Shown in pieces: positions 41,526 to 53,600 of a DNA stretch of 64,000 bases. Numbering within the stretch: position 1 is the stretch's first letter; every line of letters starts with the position of its first letter. Below the pieces are notes generated by a model that saw only the letters and a list, made by a program, of their open reading frames with translations, had not been told where the DNA came from and made no database searches. The position numbers and the translations under genes were made by a program. Origin of the DNA: Takakia lepidozioides (taxonomy: Eukaryota > Streptophyta > Takakiopsida > Takakiales > Takakiaceae); NCBI GenBank assembly GCA_030704615.1, contig CM060733.1, positions 35,464,001 to 35,528,000 of the forward strand. Direction: 5' to 3'.

Positions 41526-44500
41526 ATGTCTACACCAAAATATGCAGTGCTTTCATGTCCACCTGATGCAAAAGTGGTTCGTTATCCTTGCAATGGAAAC
41601 AAGTGCATTATCCCAGAACCTTGGTTATGCAATAGATTCAAACTTGTTCCGGGTTCAGTTTTTTTGGAGGATGATGGAGATGATGATGCCTCCACAGTGT
41701 TGCTTCCAGTTTTCAATGACGGCCAAAAGCAATGGGAGTTGTTTCCAGACACTTTCTCCAAGTACCGTGTCACAGGTACGAGCTATACACAGTCACATGA
41801 TGAGAGGCACACTTCTATTGCAAGAAAGAACGATCAAGCTGCAACAAATGGGAGTTGTAAATTGAAGGAGGAGGTTGCAGATTCGGCAAGCTTGGGGTCT
41901 CATAATTCGGATTGTGTTGAGGTTTCTAAGAGTGTATTTTGTGGATCTCAACCTTCCTCATCTGCTCATACGGTCTTGCTTCACGACATGAAGCCTCGGA
42001 AAACTCCATTGGACAACACCACGTCTGATTGTTGCGAATCTGCGAGGGGTTTATCTTCATCTCCACGACTAGCAGGGGAGGCTACATCTACATTTCCTTC
42101 TGGTGTGTTGTCCATTTTGAGTATCTTGGCCATTGCTCGGAGGAATGGATCAAAAGGAGAGCTTTCTACCTTGGACTATAGTCACATTCCAGTGCGTCGT
42201 GTTCGGTGTCTTCCTCGAGCTTTTGATGGAAAAGTGATCCACGAACTCCCCCCCGTGGTCAAACTACGTACGGACCGTGGTTCACAGTCCCTCCAAGGCA
42301 TGGACCGCAAGTTTGATGGTCATCCTTGGTGCAAGACCAATACCTACAATATGTCTGGTGTTCCAGATCATGTGAAATGTAGTAAGATTCTTTGTGTTGG
42401 AAAGCTCATATGTCAAAGCAGCACTTGCCCCTTCTTCAAGAAAGAAGGAGAACGGAATGACCGCTATTGGGAAGGCAATGCAGACAAGGTGTTCATTGCA
42501 GGAGCCCAAGTTCCATTCAACTAGTTCAAGTGTAGTTTCTGCAAAGAAAGACCTTTCTGTGAGGCGCATTGTGGGGCAAGAATGTACTATGTCACAAGTT
42601 CCCTTCCAACATATACACGTGTTGCAGTTCACGTTGGGTTTCATAACCATCCATGTGCCAAGGGCGAGAATAGAGAGGCTGCGGAAAATGCATCAAGCAT
42701 GATTCAAGAGCACGTTAAGATGAAGCCATGGTCGACCCCTGGAGCTATTTCCTTGTCAATGGCACAAAAGCTCTTGATTGATCGAGTTTTTGTGGCTGAT
42801 GGCACAGAGACAGTACGTCTTGAGGGAGAGGCTTTGGAAGATATTCTTGAAGAGTTTGCCCATGTTTGTAGCCAATGTGAAAAACAAGGTCGCATCTGCA
42901 CGTGTCAATTCCATCATGTCCATATTGGAGTTGAAGCGTCTGAGTACATACCATTTCATTCACAGCAATCTCCTTCCAGGCCAGCATACTTCTCATCTCC
43001 CCCATGTTTTCAAGATGTCTGTTGCTGGTCCCGGGAGTGGTGTTGATCTTGTGCGTCGCATGAGTGAGGGGGATCTACGCACAAGTTGGGTAGTATTTGA
43101 CCATGTCAAACGCATCAAGGATTGGATAACTCTTGCGTGTCATGTCTATGAACCATATGTCAAGCGAATGATGACCATTGCCATTTGCGATATGAAAACA
43201 GAGGATGCAGATGCTCAGGTGTTATTCTGGGAGATGATCAATGAACAAGCAAAACTTGCTGGCTTGAACAAACCAAATTTTGCTGGCTTCATGGCAGATG
43301 CAGCAGGAGCGAATTGGGCTGTTGTTCGAAGGGTTTATGGATCTGATCCCAATGTCCCATTGGAAGGTAAAGAAAGAACATGTTTATATCATTGGGCTGA
43401 AAAGCCTCCGAAGACACACAAACGACTATATCTTGGAGGACTTCCGTGAAAGGCACACTCAGCTCTGTTATGAATGGAAAGATAGTGCTACCTTGGAGGA
43501 TGCTACAACCACATACATTGCAATTCGGGCTTGGTGGCTCTCTTCAGGAGCATGCACAGAAAAGAGTTTGCCAAAACTGGATTCATGGCTTGCATGGTGG
43601 CACTACAGATATCGAATGTGGGGCCAATGGATGAGAGAGGACATGGATGTGGAGGCAGATGCAGATATGCCTACCACTAATTTGTCTGAGGTAGTCCATT
43701 CTGCTTGGTGGAAGACAGCAGGCAATGGGAAAAAAATGAAGGTGGATCTATATGAGGCCACCATGCATGACATGTCACGAGCTCTTTTGTAGCAGGCAAC
43801 ATTTTACAGGCACACCACAGGAAAGACATGGGGGACAGGGCCCGACAAAGAGGAGCTCATGTTGCGTCAAGCAGCTAGATCTAATAGCCCAGCAAAAATG
43901 GGTAAGGTTGTACGTGGCATAGTAGCTGGAACACCCATGCACACAAGGGGGGTTCAATTGGAGGGAGACAATCGCACTATTCCAGTCAAACGCAAGTTAG
44001 GCGATGAGCATGGTGGGCCAAACGAATCTTGGAGGTGTGATATGAATGTAAAGACTGTTCCAGTGCGCGCCACTGGGATGCCCAGTCCACACCAGCCATC
44101 TAGGTTTGTCAGCTCCAAATCAAGTCATGACATTCCTGGTTCTTCAACTTTCTGTGAGACAAATCCAAATGTTGCTATCCCTCCTCAGCCAATGCAATGG
44201 GGAAATCCAGTGAGAGAGACACAACACTTTTCCGATGCATTGTTCAGGATTCAGCGGACAGGTCCTGCTTCCATGGTTCGTTGTTCTGCCTTGGTTGGAG
44301 TTTCCAAAGATAAATGCAAAGCGCTCATCAGGAAAGGTAAAGGAAGTCCTGCACCTTGCTTCACTGGCAAGTTACTAGCACCGAACATGAAATAACCAAA
44401 ACTGCAAGTTTTTTGGTTTTGCCCCACAAATGTTTTGTCGTGTGTTGGAGGGACAGTGCCATCCTATTGCTTGGGAAAACCGGGTATACCTAACGTGTGG

Positions 44501-45067
44501 CCTGTGAAGGTTGGAACCAACCTTACACAAGAAGAGGTGGACAACTTGACCCTTGCAGGTTTTCGACTAGTCCATCCTCCCAACGTTCCTGATCCGAACT
44601 TTCCTGTGGGACCACTTCCAGTGGAACAACATATTCATCAAGGTGTTGTCCTTCCTGTGGGTAAGTATCCCACTACACGCTATGGGGTGCGCATTCGGCG
44701 TCGGGATCCGACTCCTCGACACTTGAGTCGCCAAGAGTCAGCGGAGACTCTTATTGCTGAGGTTCGTGGATTCAGAAACGTGCCTCAGCCAGGTTATGGG
44801 AGAATTTACCAACTACAAACAGAGGGATCTACCAGAGCAGGATGGGTTTACAATGTATACATTGGTCAGTTTACATCTTGTGATTGTCCCGACTTTGATG
44901 AGCTATCTGTCAAGAAGAAAAAACAAACATATCTACCTTGTAAGCACATGTACTTCATGTACAACGTGCATCTAGGATGCGCCAGGGCTTATGAGATCCA
45001 CCAACCTTCCCTTAGCCAGTTAGAGGTTAGGGCTATGCTAAAGAAGGACCCTAGTTCAACTTCTTAG
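41526..45067 (+). pseudogene. MULE-like transposase with SWIM zinc finger, family 2, pseudogene
   Basis: Colinear with the family-1 transposase: N-terminus YAVLSCPPDAK like TVYCPPHEH; the Cys-rich region; VVFDHVKRI; the putative second Asp in FMADAAGANW (about 43290); the Glu in TNLSEVVHSAW (about 43680); C-terminal SWIM finger CDCPDF...PCKHMYFMY (about 44878-44960). Lesions: TAG at 42522-42524, a frame change near 42880, another near 43370, TAG near 43790, and TAA near 44393. At least five disabling changes make it a dead gene. It lies divergent from the ParB-methyltransferase gene, with the GCCGGC array and the retrotransposons between them. Overall similarity to family 1 is moderate, showing old divergence of the lineages. 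Confidence 0.78.
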
Positions 45068-45157
45068 TGACACATGAAATGCACAAAAAAAGAACCTCTA
45101 ACTTGTGCCGTTCATTTTCATGCATGTGACATGTAATTATCTTGTTACTACTTTATT

Positions 45158-45375
45158 CCAAACATGACACATAGCATTGGTTAGTACAGAAGTTCCTATT
45201 TTGGTTAAAATGGAACTTGTGTACCTGTCATACAAGTTTTCAAATTATAGAACTGCTTGGCATTACAAACAGACATGCAATGTGGTGGTTCCAAACATGA
45301 CACATATGCATTTGTTAGTACAAAAGTCCATATTTTGGTTAATATGAAACTGTTTTCCTTGAATACAAGTTTGCA
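45158..45375. repeat. Direct repeat flanking a 45-bp transposase-derived insert
   Basis: A segment beginning TTCCAAACATGACACATA is present twice (about 45158-45235 and 45290-45365). Between the copies, 45247-45291 matches 53186-53230, inside the family-1 transposase gene, at 44 of 45 bases. In the direction of the family-2 transposase transcript the insert is antisense to family-1 transposase mRNA. Confidence 0.75.
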
Positions 45376-45379
45376 AACT

Positions 45380-46080
45380 ATTACTTTGGCCAGGGATCTT
45401 GTATTCTCTTCAGTTTAAGGTGGTGCATTAGTTGGAGTTAGTGGTCACATGCATCTTTGACCATTGACTACTGATTTTGTTAGCTAAGATTTTTATTTTA
45501 TTTTTTTCTATATACATATGATGTAACATTTGCATATGCAATAAATACGTCGTATTCTATGTTATATAACTCCACTGCATACAATCTACAATGTGTGCAT
45601 ACAAATTTGTCACATGCATATATAATAAGGGATTTTGTGCATTGCTAATTCATACTCCTCTGCCATGTCAAAATCGCCCTCCACTGAGCTGTGACTGGCT
45701 GTGTAAAGCTGCGTCGGGCTGTGTCTGGCTGTGCCGGCTGTGTCAGGCTATGTGAAGCTGTGTTCTCTGATAAGGCTTGGGATGAGAGAGTCCATCGGGA
45801 GTGGAGCGAGTTTGACAAACGTTACAAACGTCACTCCCGCGGCCACCGAGGAAACTTGTAGTAGGGGATGGTGATTAGTCATGTACACATATTGTGGCCC
45901 CTATTGTGGCATCGGTAGGGATTGGTGATAGGGTTTAGGTTTTAGGGTGAATGTGCCAATGTACATTTTTTGGGGGGTGCTATTCTGTGAGCCCGGAGGC
46001 GTGAGCCTGTGAGCCCAGGAGCCCATGAGCCCACGACAGGCTCACGCCACGTCAGCGTGCATACAGGGCCTATTTCTGCG
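45380..46080. other. Intergenic DNA with a GGCTGTG minisatellite remnant
   Basis: No gene recognised. At about 45679-45765 there is a GAGCTGTGACTGGCTGTGTAA-type repeat like that in the LTRs of elements A and B, probably an LTR scrap. The rest is unassigned. Confidence 0.5.
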
Positions 46081-46084
46081 GGTG

Positions 46085-46360
46085 TCACCTATTACCGCGA
46101 GTTGATCAGCCATTTCCAGAGAATGCAGACTGGATGTGTTTCATCCATTGTATCCATCTTTTCTATCCATTGCATCCATTTAGACGTTATTAACATACCA
46201 AGCCCTTGCATTGGAATGTGGCTACGTCGTGAGCATGTGCACCCTCACATCATCCAAAGCGGATTCATGCGACATGTTTTCTTACTCACCACCCTTGCGA
46301 ACATGTATAGTATGTGCGGGAGCATCATAGATGCTCACCAGAAGAATGCCTGAACGATCT
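46085..46360 (+). pseudogene. PPR (pentatricopeptide repeat) gene fragment
   Basis: The frame contains GCVSSIVSIFSIHC, then HVHPHIIQSGF, then LLTTLANMYSMCGSIIDAHQ. These fit consecutive plant PLS-class PPR repeats, whose usual text is close to VHxxIIxSGF...LVDMYAKCGSIxDA. Upstream and downstream continuity is lost, and the conserved Tyr-Ala-Lys-Cys core is altered to YSMC. It is a decayed fragment of a nuclear organelle-RNA-binding protein gene, perhaps captured by a transposon. It is the only host-gene-like sequence in the window and points to a land plant. Confidence 0.6.
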
Positions 46361-46399
46361 TTGATCACGTGGACTTTAACGTGATGGATTTACTAAGCA

Positions 46400-47040
46400 T
46401 TCTTCTGGCAGGAATGGTTTGGAGACCAACGAGCAAATGATGCGAGAATGCTTTGCCCAAACCAAAGACGTTTGTTTGTTTTTGCAATGCACACAAGCCT
46501 GTGAGCTCCGGAAAACACTGAAGAGATTGAAGGAACAATCCGGGTAGTCCATGCAACCCCCATCTCCAACGATAGTTTGTTCCCAGGAATTTGCATCCCA
46601 TGCACACATTGCAAACAGGACAACAAGGACACACAACCATCCCATTTCAAAATTGGCCCAGAACAAAAGTAAGAGAAAACTTGATATCAAGTGTCACAGT
46701 CATCAGAATCATAATCGACCTCCTGTGCTATGTCATCCACAAAGATTCCGGCCCCAACACCACATCTTCTACCACGGCCGTCGCTGGTTGGACTGCGAGT
46801 GCCATGAACAGACATGCTTGCTGCGAGTGCCTCCGCATAGACAGGAGCATGTAAGACTAAGGAGGACTTGAAAGAAGTCCAAAAATATGTGATAGCCCTG
46901 GAGGGTCAGTGGAAGCACATAGACTCCTGCACAAGTCGACAAAAACCCATTTTGAATACAATGATGCAATGCACAAGTCCAACCAAGAGGATGTCTCCCA
47001 TGTGCACTTTGCCTTAAGAACAGTGATTATGGGTATTGAA
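46400..47040. other. No gene recognised
   Basis: Short open frames exist on both strands but none has a recognisable motif. The part near 46900-47040 may include the decayed last exon and 3' flank of the family-3 gene on minus. Confidence 0.4.
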
Positions 47041-47069
47041 ACAAGAATGCAAGCATCCACAGCTTGAAC

Positions 47070-48550
47070 TTACTCACATGCAAAGTCGGAGTCTAGCTCC
47101 TTGTCAGACGTCTCCCCTGTATCAATATCACCGGGAAGGGGCTTCGGAAGGACTTGAGAAGTGTGTCCTCCCAAACCCATCAGGAGGTTCTTGTAAATTT
47201 TGGCATGCCCTTCAATCCCGAAGAGATGTCGCGCACTGGCCTTGCAAGCGTGGTACAAAGCACCTACAATGGAATAGAAGGAAAGAAACAGACATTGAAG
47301 ACTCATTTGGAACGGTGGGAAGTGCTGAAAGTGCAAGCTCAAACAAACCCAATCAAATGTGAATGTTGAAGAGACAAACATGTGCCCATTGACAAATCCA
47401 GAACTCTGGCATCGGTGTAGGTGCAGCACTCCACAATCATTTGAATGAAAGCCGGGCTCCTCTCCCTGACCCCTCCAAGTAACCCCATTCCCCCTTCGCA
47501 AGCACACGTTGTTGTCCATGTAGTTGTGGTGCATGTCATCCGTGGGAGGATCTGTCCTCTCGTCTATGAACTTGCCCCCATGAGTGATGGCGAACTCCCT
47601 AATGACGGTTAGAGTCGTAGGTGGATGCACTCGGACGAGACAAACTGCTTCAAACAAACGAGTCTACGAATAGGACATCCACAAGGAATCAAGAAGCTCG
47701 AAAACCAGGCCCCTACATATTCATTTGAGCGACTTATGCAACTCCATCCAAGAACCACCAAGAAGAGGAATAAGAAGGCAGATTTACCATCTCTCCCGGA
47801 TGATCCCCCTTTGTTAGGTACATGCTGTTCACACAATTCCATGTCTTCACGACCCTCCTACCAGAGGCTTTCAAATAGCTAGCAAGTGCACGGCAACAAC
47901 GAAGCTCGATGGACTGGATGAGCCCCAAAACACCTGCATCGGACAGAAAAAAATTGCAAAAGGAGAAAACCCACCACCAGAAGACCCATCATGTTCCCGC
48001 CACAATCCAACACCATCGTTTGAACACAATAATGCCACTCTTTCTCCTTTGAGTGCAGCCTCCCAATGACAGCCATCCATGCAAGCAACCGGTGGTTGCC
48101 ATCCCATACGTGGAACATCCTACCTGAGAATGCTTGGGTCGAAGGTTTCCTGGAGAGAAGAAGTTCAAAGGATTTGTTCACCTGTCTCCAAATGGGATCC
48201 CAAGAGTCCACAATTGATTCATCCACAAGGAGCTCATTACCTCTGGAATCCCTAGTGGAAACGTAAAAGATTGCGGATCCATCCAAATACCCATGAACAA
48301 ACACGGCCTCCAGCTTCTGGATATCCTTGATGAGGGGTGGACGAACGATGGGCATGGAAACCAACCTACACAGGGAAATCTTCAACCTCCCACCTGGGGC
48401 AAGCATGCTTTGCACCACAAGCAGAGAATTCACCTTCTGACCCCCCAGCATCTCCGCGGCTTTGCTTTCATAGAACTCATCGTCCACATCAAGAATGATC
48501 TCCTTCTCCTGCCCTGAAGTGTTGTCATCAGCCACCCTTTGAATCTTCTC
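47070..48550 (-). pseudogene. ParB-domain/methyltransferase-like gene, family 3, internally deleted
   Basis: The minus-strand exon from 48550 encodes an acidic N-terminus and the ParB/Srx-like domain: ISLCRLVSMPIVRPPL and FHVWDGNHRLLAW (about 48110). A short helical piece around 47830-47890 (KASGRRVVKTWNCVNSMYLT) corresponds to the next exon of families 1 and 2. The central region and the motif-IV exon are missing. The 3' exons follow: AVCLVRVHPP with DPPTDDMHHNYM (about 47650-47540), then RSPAFIQMIVECC...VLDLSMGT (about 47455-47380), then ALYHACKASARHLFGIEG (about 47275-47220), which match motif X, I and II of the other copies. The deletion of the catalytic strand makes it inactive. It is cut off from any transposase partner by the right family-1 arm. 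Confidence 0.72.
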
Positions 48551-48699
48551 CTGCAGGGTTGTTCATTCAATTTCACATAAGAGAGAGGACATGAACAAAG
48601 TGCGGTGCCGAAGACTACACAGAGCTCAAACACATACCTTTTCCGTGTTTTCAATATGCTTCAAATGTGATTCAATGTTTAAAAAAGAATAAAGTTGGC

Positions 48700-49775
48700 T
48701 TCCTGCTACATCAAAACATGTCGAAGTACAAAGGGCACAAACAGCGTGCTTCCAATTAGGGGTGTGTTGGCACACTGGCCCTGTTTGGCCCATATTGACA
48801 TAAAAAAATAGGCACAGAGGGGGGCACAGACAATGTGCATTGCGCACACTCTTTGGTGCTTCCAACTACGGGTGTTTTGAACATGGTACACTGGCCCTGT
48901 GTGGCACATTTAGACATCAAACATGGCCCATTTTTAAATCAAAAAATAGGCTGAGAGGGGTGCACAAACAGTGTGCGTTGACGCACAATGTTTGGTGCTT
49001 CCAACTACGGGTGTTTTCAACTCGGCACACTGGCCCTGTGTGGCCCATTTAGACATCAAAAAACAACTGGAAAGAGGGGCACAAATAGTGTGCATTGACG
49101 CACACTATTTGGTGCTTCCAACTACGGGTGTTTTGACCTTGGCACACTGGCCCTGTGTGGCCCATTTAGACATCAAAAAAGCAAGCATAAAGGGGGCCCA
49201 AACAGTGTGCTTTGAAGCACACTGTTTGGTGCTTCCAATTAGGGGTTTTTTGACATGGCATACAGGCCCTGTGTGGCTCATTTTGAAATCAAAATACAGG
49301 CTGAGAGAGGGGCACATACAGTGTGCGTTGACGCACACTGTTTGATGCTTCCAACTATGGGGTTGTTTGACATGGCATTCTGGCCCTGTTTGGCCCATTT
49401 ACACATCAAAAAATTAGCATAAAGGGGAGCACAAACAATGTGCTTTTAAAGCACACTGTTTGGTGCTTCCAATTAGGGGTTTTTTGACATGGCATACTAG
49501 CCTTGTGTGGCCCATTTGGACACCAAAAAATAGGCTGAGATGGGGGCACAAACAGTGTGCATTGGCGCACACTGTTTGGTGCTTCCAACTATGGGATTTT
49601 TTGACATGGCATTCTGGCCCTCTGTGGTCCATTTTAAAATCCAAACCAGGCTGAGAGAGGGGCACAAACAACGTGCGTTGACACACACTGTTTGGTGCTT
49701 CCAACTACGGGTGTTTTGAACTTGCCACACTGGCCCTGTGTGGCCCATTTAGACAAAAAAACCTATTAGAAAGGA
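48700..49775. repeat. Family-3 palindromic array, 116-118-bp units
   Basis: Eight tandem units, each with a dyad of the type CAGTGTGCGTTGACGCACAC, followed by TTTGGTGCTTCCAACTACGG, TGGCCCTGTGTGGCCCATTT and an A-rich part. Marker positions are 48844, 48983, 49100, 49217, 49333, 49451, 49567 and 49683, so steps after the first are 117, 117, 116, 118, 116 and 116 bp. TGGCCCTGTGTGGCCCA holds a second small dyad. The array stands 5' of the family-3 ParB-methyltransferase gene exactly as in families 1 and 2. Confidence 0.85.
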
Positions 49776-50019
49776 GGTTTGCTATTTCATGAGCATGAGC
49801 GGCATGAGCGGCATGAGCAGAGTAGTAACACAATCGGTTTTCATGAGCAGAAGTACAAATTTCGAAAATAAAAAACAATAAAAACAATAATTTAATGCAA
49901 TGTGTCAGGAAAAACAAATATATTATTCGGCCCCTTGAAGGGAAAATTGCACTTTTGACAGTTGTGCTCATGAAATTTCGTCTTCCGCTCATGCCAATTC
50001 CCAGCGACATGTGCAAATA

Positions 50020-50450
50020 TGGCGCCGAATTTCGCGGTAATAGGGTCCGTAACCTGAAAAAACGGCGGCGTATTTCGCGGCAATAGGTCTGTCTGGCGAA
50101 AAATGGTGCCGAATTCCGCGGCTATAGGTCCCCTCATGACAGGTAATTCGGCGCCATTTTTCCAGTGCATGTTCGGACTTAGCCAGTTTTCGGCGCAAAA
50201 TAGGGAAATTCGGCGCCATTTTTCCAGACACTGTACCAGTGCATGTTGGGACTTAGCCAGTTTTCGACCCAAAAAAGAGAAATTCGGCGCCATTTTTCCA
50301 GACACGGTACCAGTGCATGTTGGGACTTAGCCAGTTTTCGGCCCCAAAAAGAGAAATTCGGCGCCATTTTCCCAAACACAGGTACCAGTGCATGTTGGGA
50401 CTTAGCGAGTTTTCGGCCCCAAAAAGAGAATTTCGGCGCCATTTTTCCAG
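50020..50450. repeat. Subterminal GGCGCC repeats, right arm
   Basis: Mirror of 9520-9945: GAAATTCGGCGCCATTTTTCC alternating with GGGACTTAGCCAGTTTTCGG, about 74 bp per unit, between the element end and the transposase stop. Confidence 0.75.
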
Positions 50451-50606
50451 AAATGGCCCCAGAACTGCTTCTGTTGGATCTCAGTTTGAATGGAATATTG
50501 CCTCATTCCAGGAGTTTTGGGGTGCATTTCATTACACTGCAAAAAAAAAGTCTGATACAGCAAAATGCATTTGAAAATATCCATATGGAGGATTCCGTTT
50601 GCCCCA

Positions 50607-53600
50607 TCAATGATTTCTGGAATCCCTAAGGAGGAGTTTGTGCAGCTCGTTCACGCTCAACGCCGGTGCATGAATAAAGTCATCAATAGTCACGTTCATC
50701 CTCAACCTCTTCAGGTAAATGTAATACAGATGCTTGCACGGATAATACTTCGAACCCTTCTTTGCTTCCATCAACGAGAAGTCCGTATAGTTGCAAGTCG
50801 GCTCCACTCCAATCGTAATTGTGTATACATCGTCGCGTACAGCCGAGCCGGCCGTTGCCATCCGATACACACGCCCAAGGCCGGGTGGGGGTACGTCCAC
50901 GGAGCTCTGAATAGTGCAAGCCATCCCAAGAGCATTGGCAATCCGAGTCTCATTCAACTTGTTGGGAGGGTGTCGTCTCTTCACTCTTCCGAATCGCATT
51001 GTGGGATGTGCAGAATTGTCCAATCCGTCTCTACTGGACCGAGCAGTATGCAATGGCTGGGTCTGAGGAACCGGAAATGCGTGGGCCGGGATGTCTGTGC
51101 GTTGCACCATTCGAAATCCTGCTGCAGATAGAGCATCCGCCTCATTCTGAGAGAGGCTGCAACCCGGTGCAACAGGCCAGACGCCCGGAGGCTCCGGCAT
51201 TCCCTGAATCCCGTACTTGGGCTTGCCAAATACACAGGTCATTATGTCGTGCCTACAGAACCAAAATGTCTGCGTTGTGGCGTGAGCAAATGTGGGAGTC
51301 AAAAATCTGCCGCTGAAACAAGGTGCAGGTACAGCACCGTGTGGGTTCCTCCGAATCATCTCACCACAGCGTGCTCTCGTATCCACCCGGATGGCGCAAC
51401 ACTTCCCTCGAAATGCCGGCAATGTCCTCGCAATTCTCCACTGTGACTCCGACACTCTTGTCTCCACAATGGGAATGTTGTATTGCTTTACTACAGATGG
51501 CTCGTTATGTTGCCGGGGCACGCGCCCTGTGCTCAAAGGAGATGGCGATCTTGAACGTGCAGGACTTCCGGTGCTCGACGAGACCTCCTCGGACAACATC
51601 ACCGGACCACGAGGGAGCGTGCGAATATTCTTGTCAGCTCGCCATGAATCCTCTTCTCCGCCAGGTGCCTCGTCAAGTCTTCGTCTCACTGGACGGGTAT
51701 GAACATCTCCTTCCAAATGTTGGCCTCTTCGCAGCAATGGCGTGTCCCGAAGGCCCTCTCGCAAGGCCGCCGCCCACTTCCGAGGATTCTTCGATCTGGA
51801 GGCAGTCCGCATCAGCATTTCCTGCCTGTCCGGCCCCAAGCCCCACTGTTTCCCTTTCAAGAACTCGTTGTACCTGCATTGCTGCATAATTGACCTCACA
51901 ATGTCCTCCGTTGTGGCAGTGAGGATGTCCACCAGATGCGCCGCAGAGGAGGCACGCCAGGAAGAGTGCACTGATTCGGCCATGTTTGTCGTGGGCATGT
52001 CGGTGTCGGAGTCGAGACACATTTCCTGCACAAGCACATGTTGAGGTTACAAGCAAGTTACAAATATGGCCAAGAATAATATCCAACGGGACGCGAATTC
52101 GTGCAACTCACCTCCCGCATATAGTCGCCGAACTGGAGGAAACGATAATGCCACCATGCTAGCCAACTGACCATTGCTCCTTCGTCTGATTTCCTTACAG
52201 CACCTGACGATGTCCACCAAGCCCGTATGCATGCAAACTGTGTCTCTGCATCATCCAAGGTGGGAGCGCGCTTCCACGCAAGGCACATGGAACGGTGCTC
52301 CTCTCTGAAATCTGGCGCCACGAGCCTGGTTGTGTACTGCGAAAGGCTCTGCAGAAAGTGGAACCCACAAGATCTCTCCTTGCCTTCCATGGGAACATTG
52401 GGGTCTTGCCCGTACACCCTTCGGATGGCAGCCCAATTTGCTTGTGCGTTGTCCGCCATGAAACCACGGAAATTGGGAGGGGGCAATCCCGCCTTGGCCA
52501 TCTGTTCGTTTATTCCCTGCCAAAGAAGCATCTCCGATTGTGTGTCCTCTCCTTTCATCTCACAAATAGCAATTGTCATTAGCATCCTGCAGTGGGTGTC
52601 GTAGACATGTGCACCCATTGTCACCCACTGGTGATTTGTAATTCGCTTGATATGGTCGAACATGACCCAACTGTTTGACAAGTTCCCACTCGTCATCCTG
52701 TCGACCAGTTCGACGCCACTGCCAGGTCCACACGTGGACATTTTGAATACGAAACAACGATCTGCCTCAGTCCCTTGTCCTGGAAACCTACTTCCATGAA
52801 TGTAGTCATATCCACATCGTCGCTTCACCTCCAGAATGGAGTGCATATCCGAGCCACGCCCAATTTTCTGTTTGCATGAGACAATGTGGTTTCGGACATT
52901 CGGTGAACATACGTGGGACACCGACTCTAGCAATGCCTCCATTTCCTTCTCGTCGAGAGGAACTCTATCCGAGCCGTCTTCCGACATAATTCTGGCCAAT
53001 GCCATCTTATGGGCGGCTTGGAGCTGTATCTGTTTGGGTTTGGCACCCGGTCTCAACTTAACCTCCTCCTGAACGAGCTGCTCTGCTTCGTGGGCAGCCT
53101 CCCGCGAGTTCCCCCTCGCCAATTTGTGACAATGGGAACCAACGTGTATGCAAGCTCGGGTGAGGTCAGGGAAACGGTGCAACACATAGAACTGCTTGGC
53201 ATTACAAACAGACATGCAGTGTGGTGGTTCTTTGCAATGCGCACACTTAAATGTGGAGTTCGGAACCTTCTCCTGAGCTCGAAATGGTTGGTGAGCTGTG
53301 CCTGTCCAATCGGTCTCGTTCCTGTGACCTCTGGATTTAAAGTGGAAGCAAGTTGGGGAGAAACACCGCAACGCGCCCGCACAAACAACGTAGCGCACCC
53401 GCACACCATCAAGCATCTTCATGCTGGTGGTTTTGGTAACGCACCAAGGATGACCGTCATGTTTTCTATCCATATCTGTCAACATTCCGGACGCCCTCGA
53501 GTAGTCCGCCCGAGGAGGGAACTCAAAGAAGATATTACCGTCGACGTCGGCGGGAAGGCATGTAACCGATTTAATTGCGAACTTGCTGTAGTCCAGCCCG

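Noticed and set aside
13801-45650. Possible terminal inverted repeat of family 2 between 13815-13880 and 45540-45650
   Set aside because: Shared text (GTGCATACAAATTT, ATAAGGG) is short, AT-rich and in direct rather than inverted orientation.
48916-49704. Short open frames repeating GSTKQCALKAHCLC-type text
   Set aside because: They are translations of the 116-bp family-3 repeat, open by chance and present in both strands.
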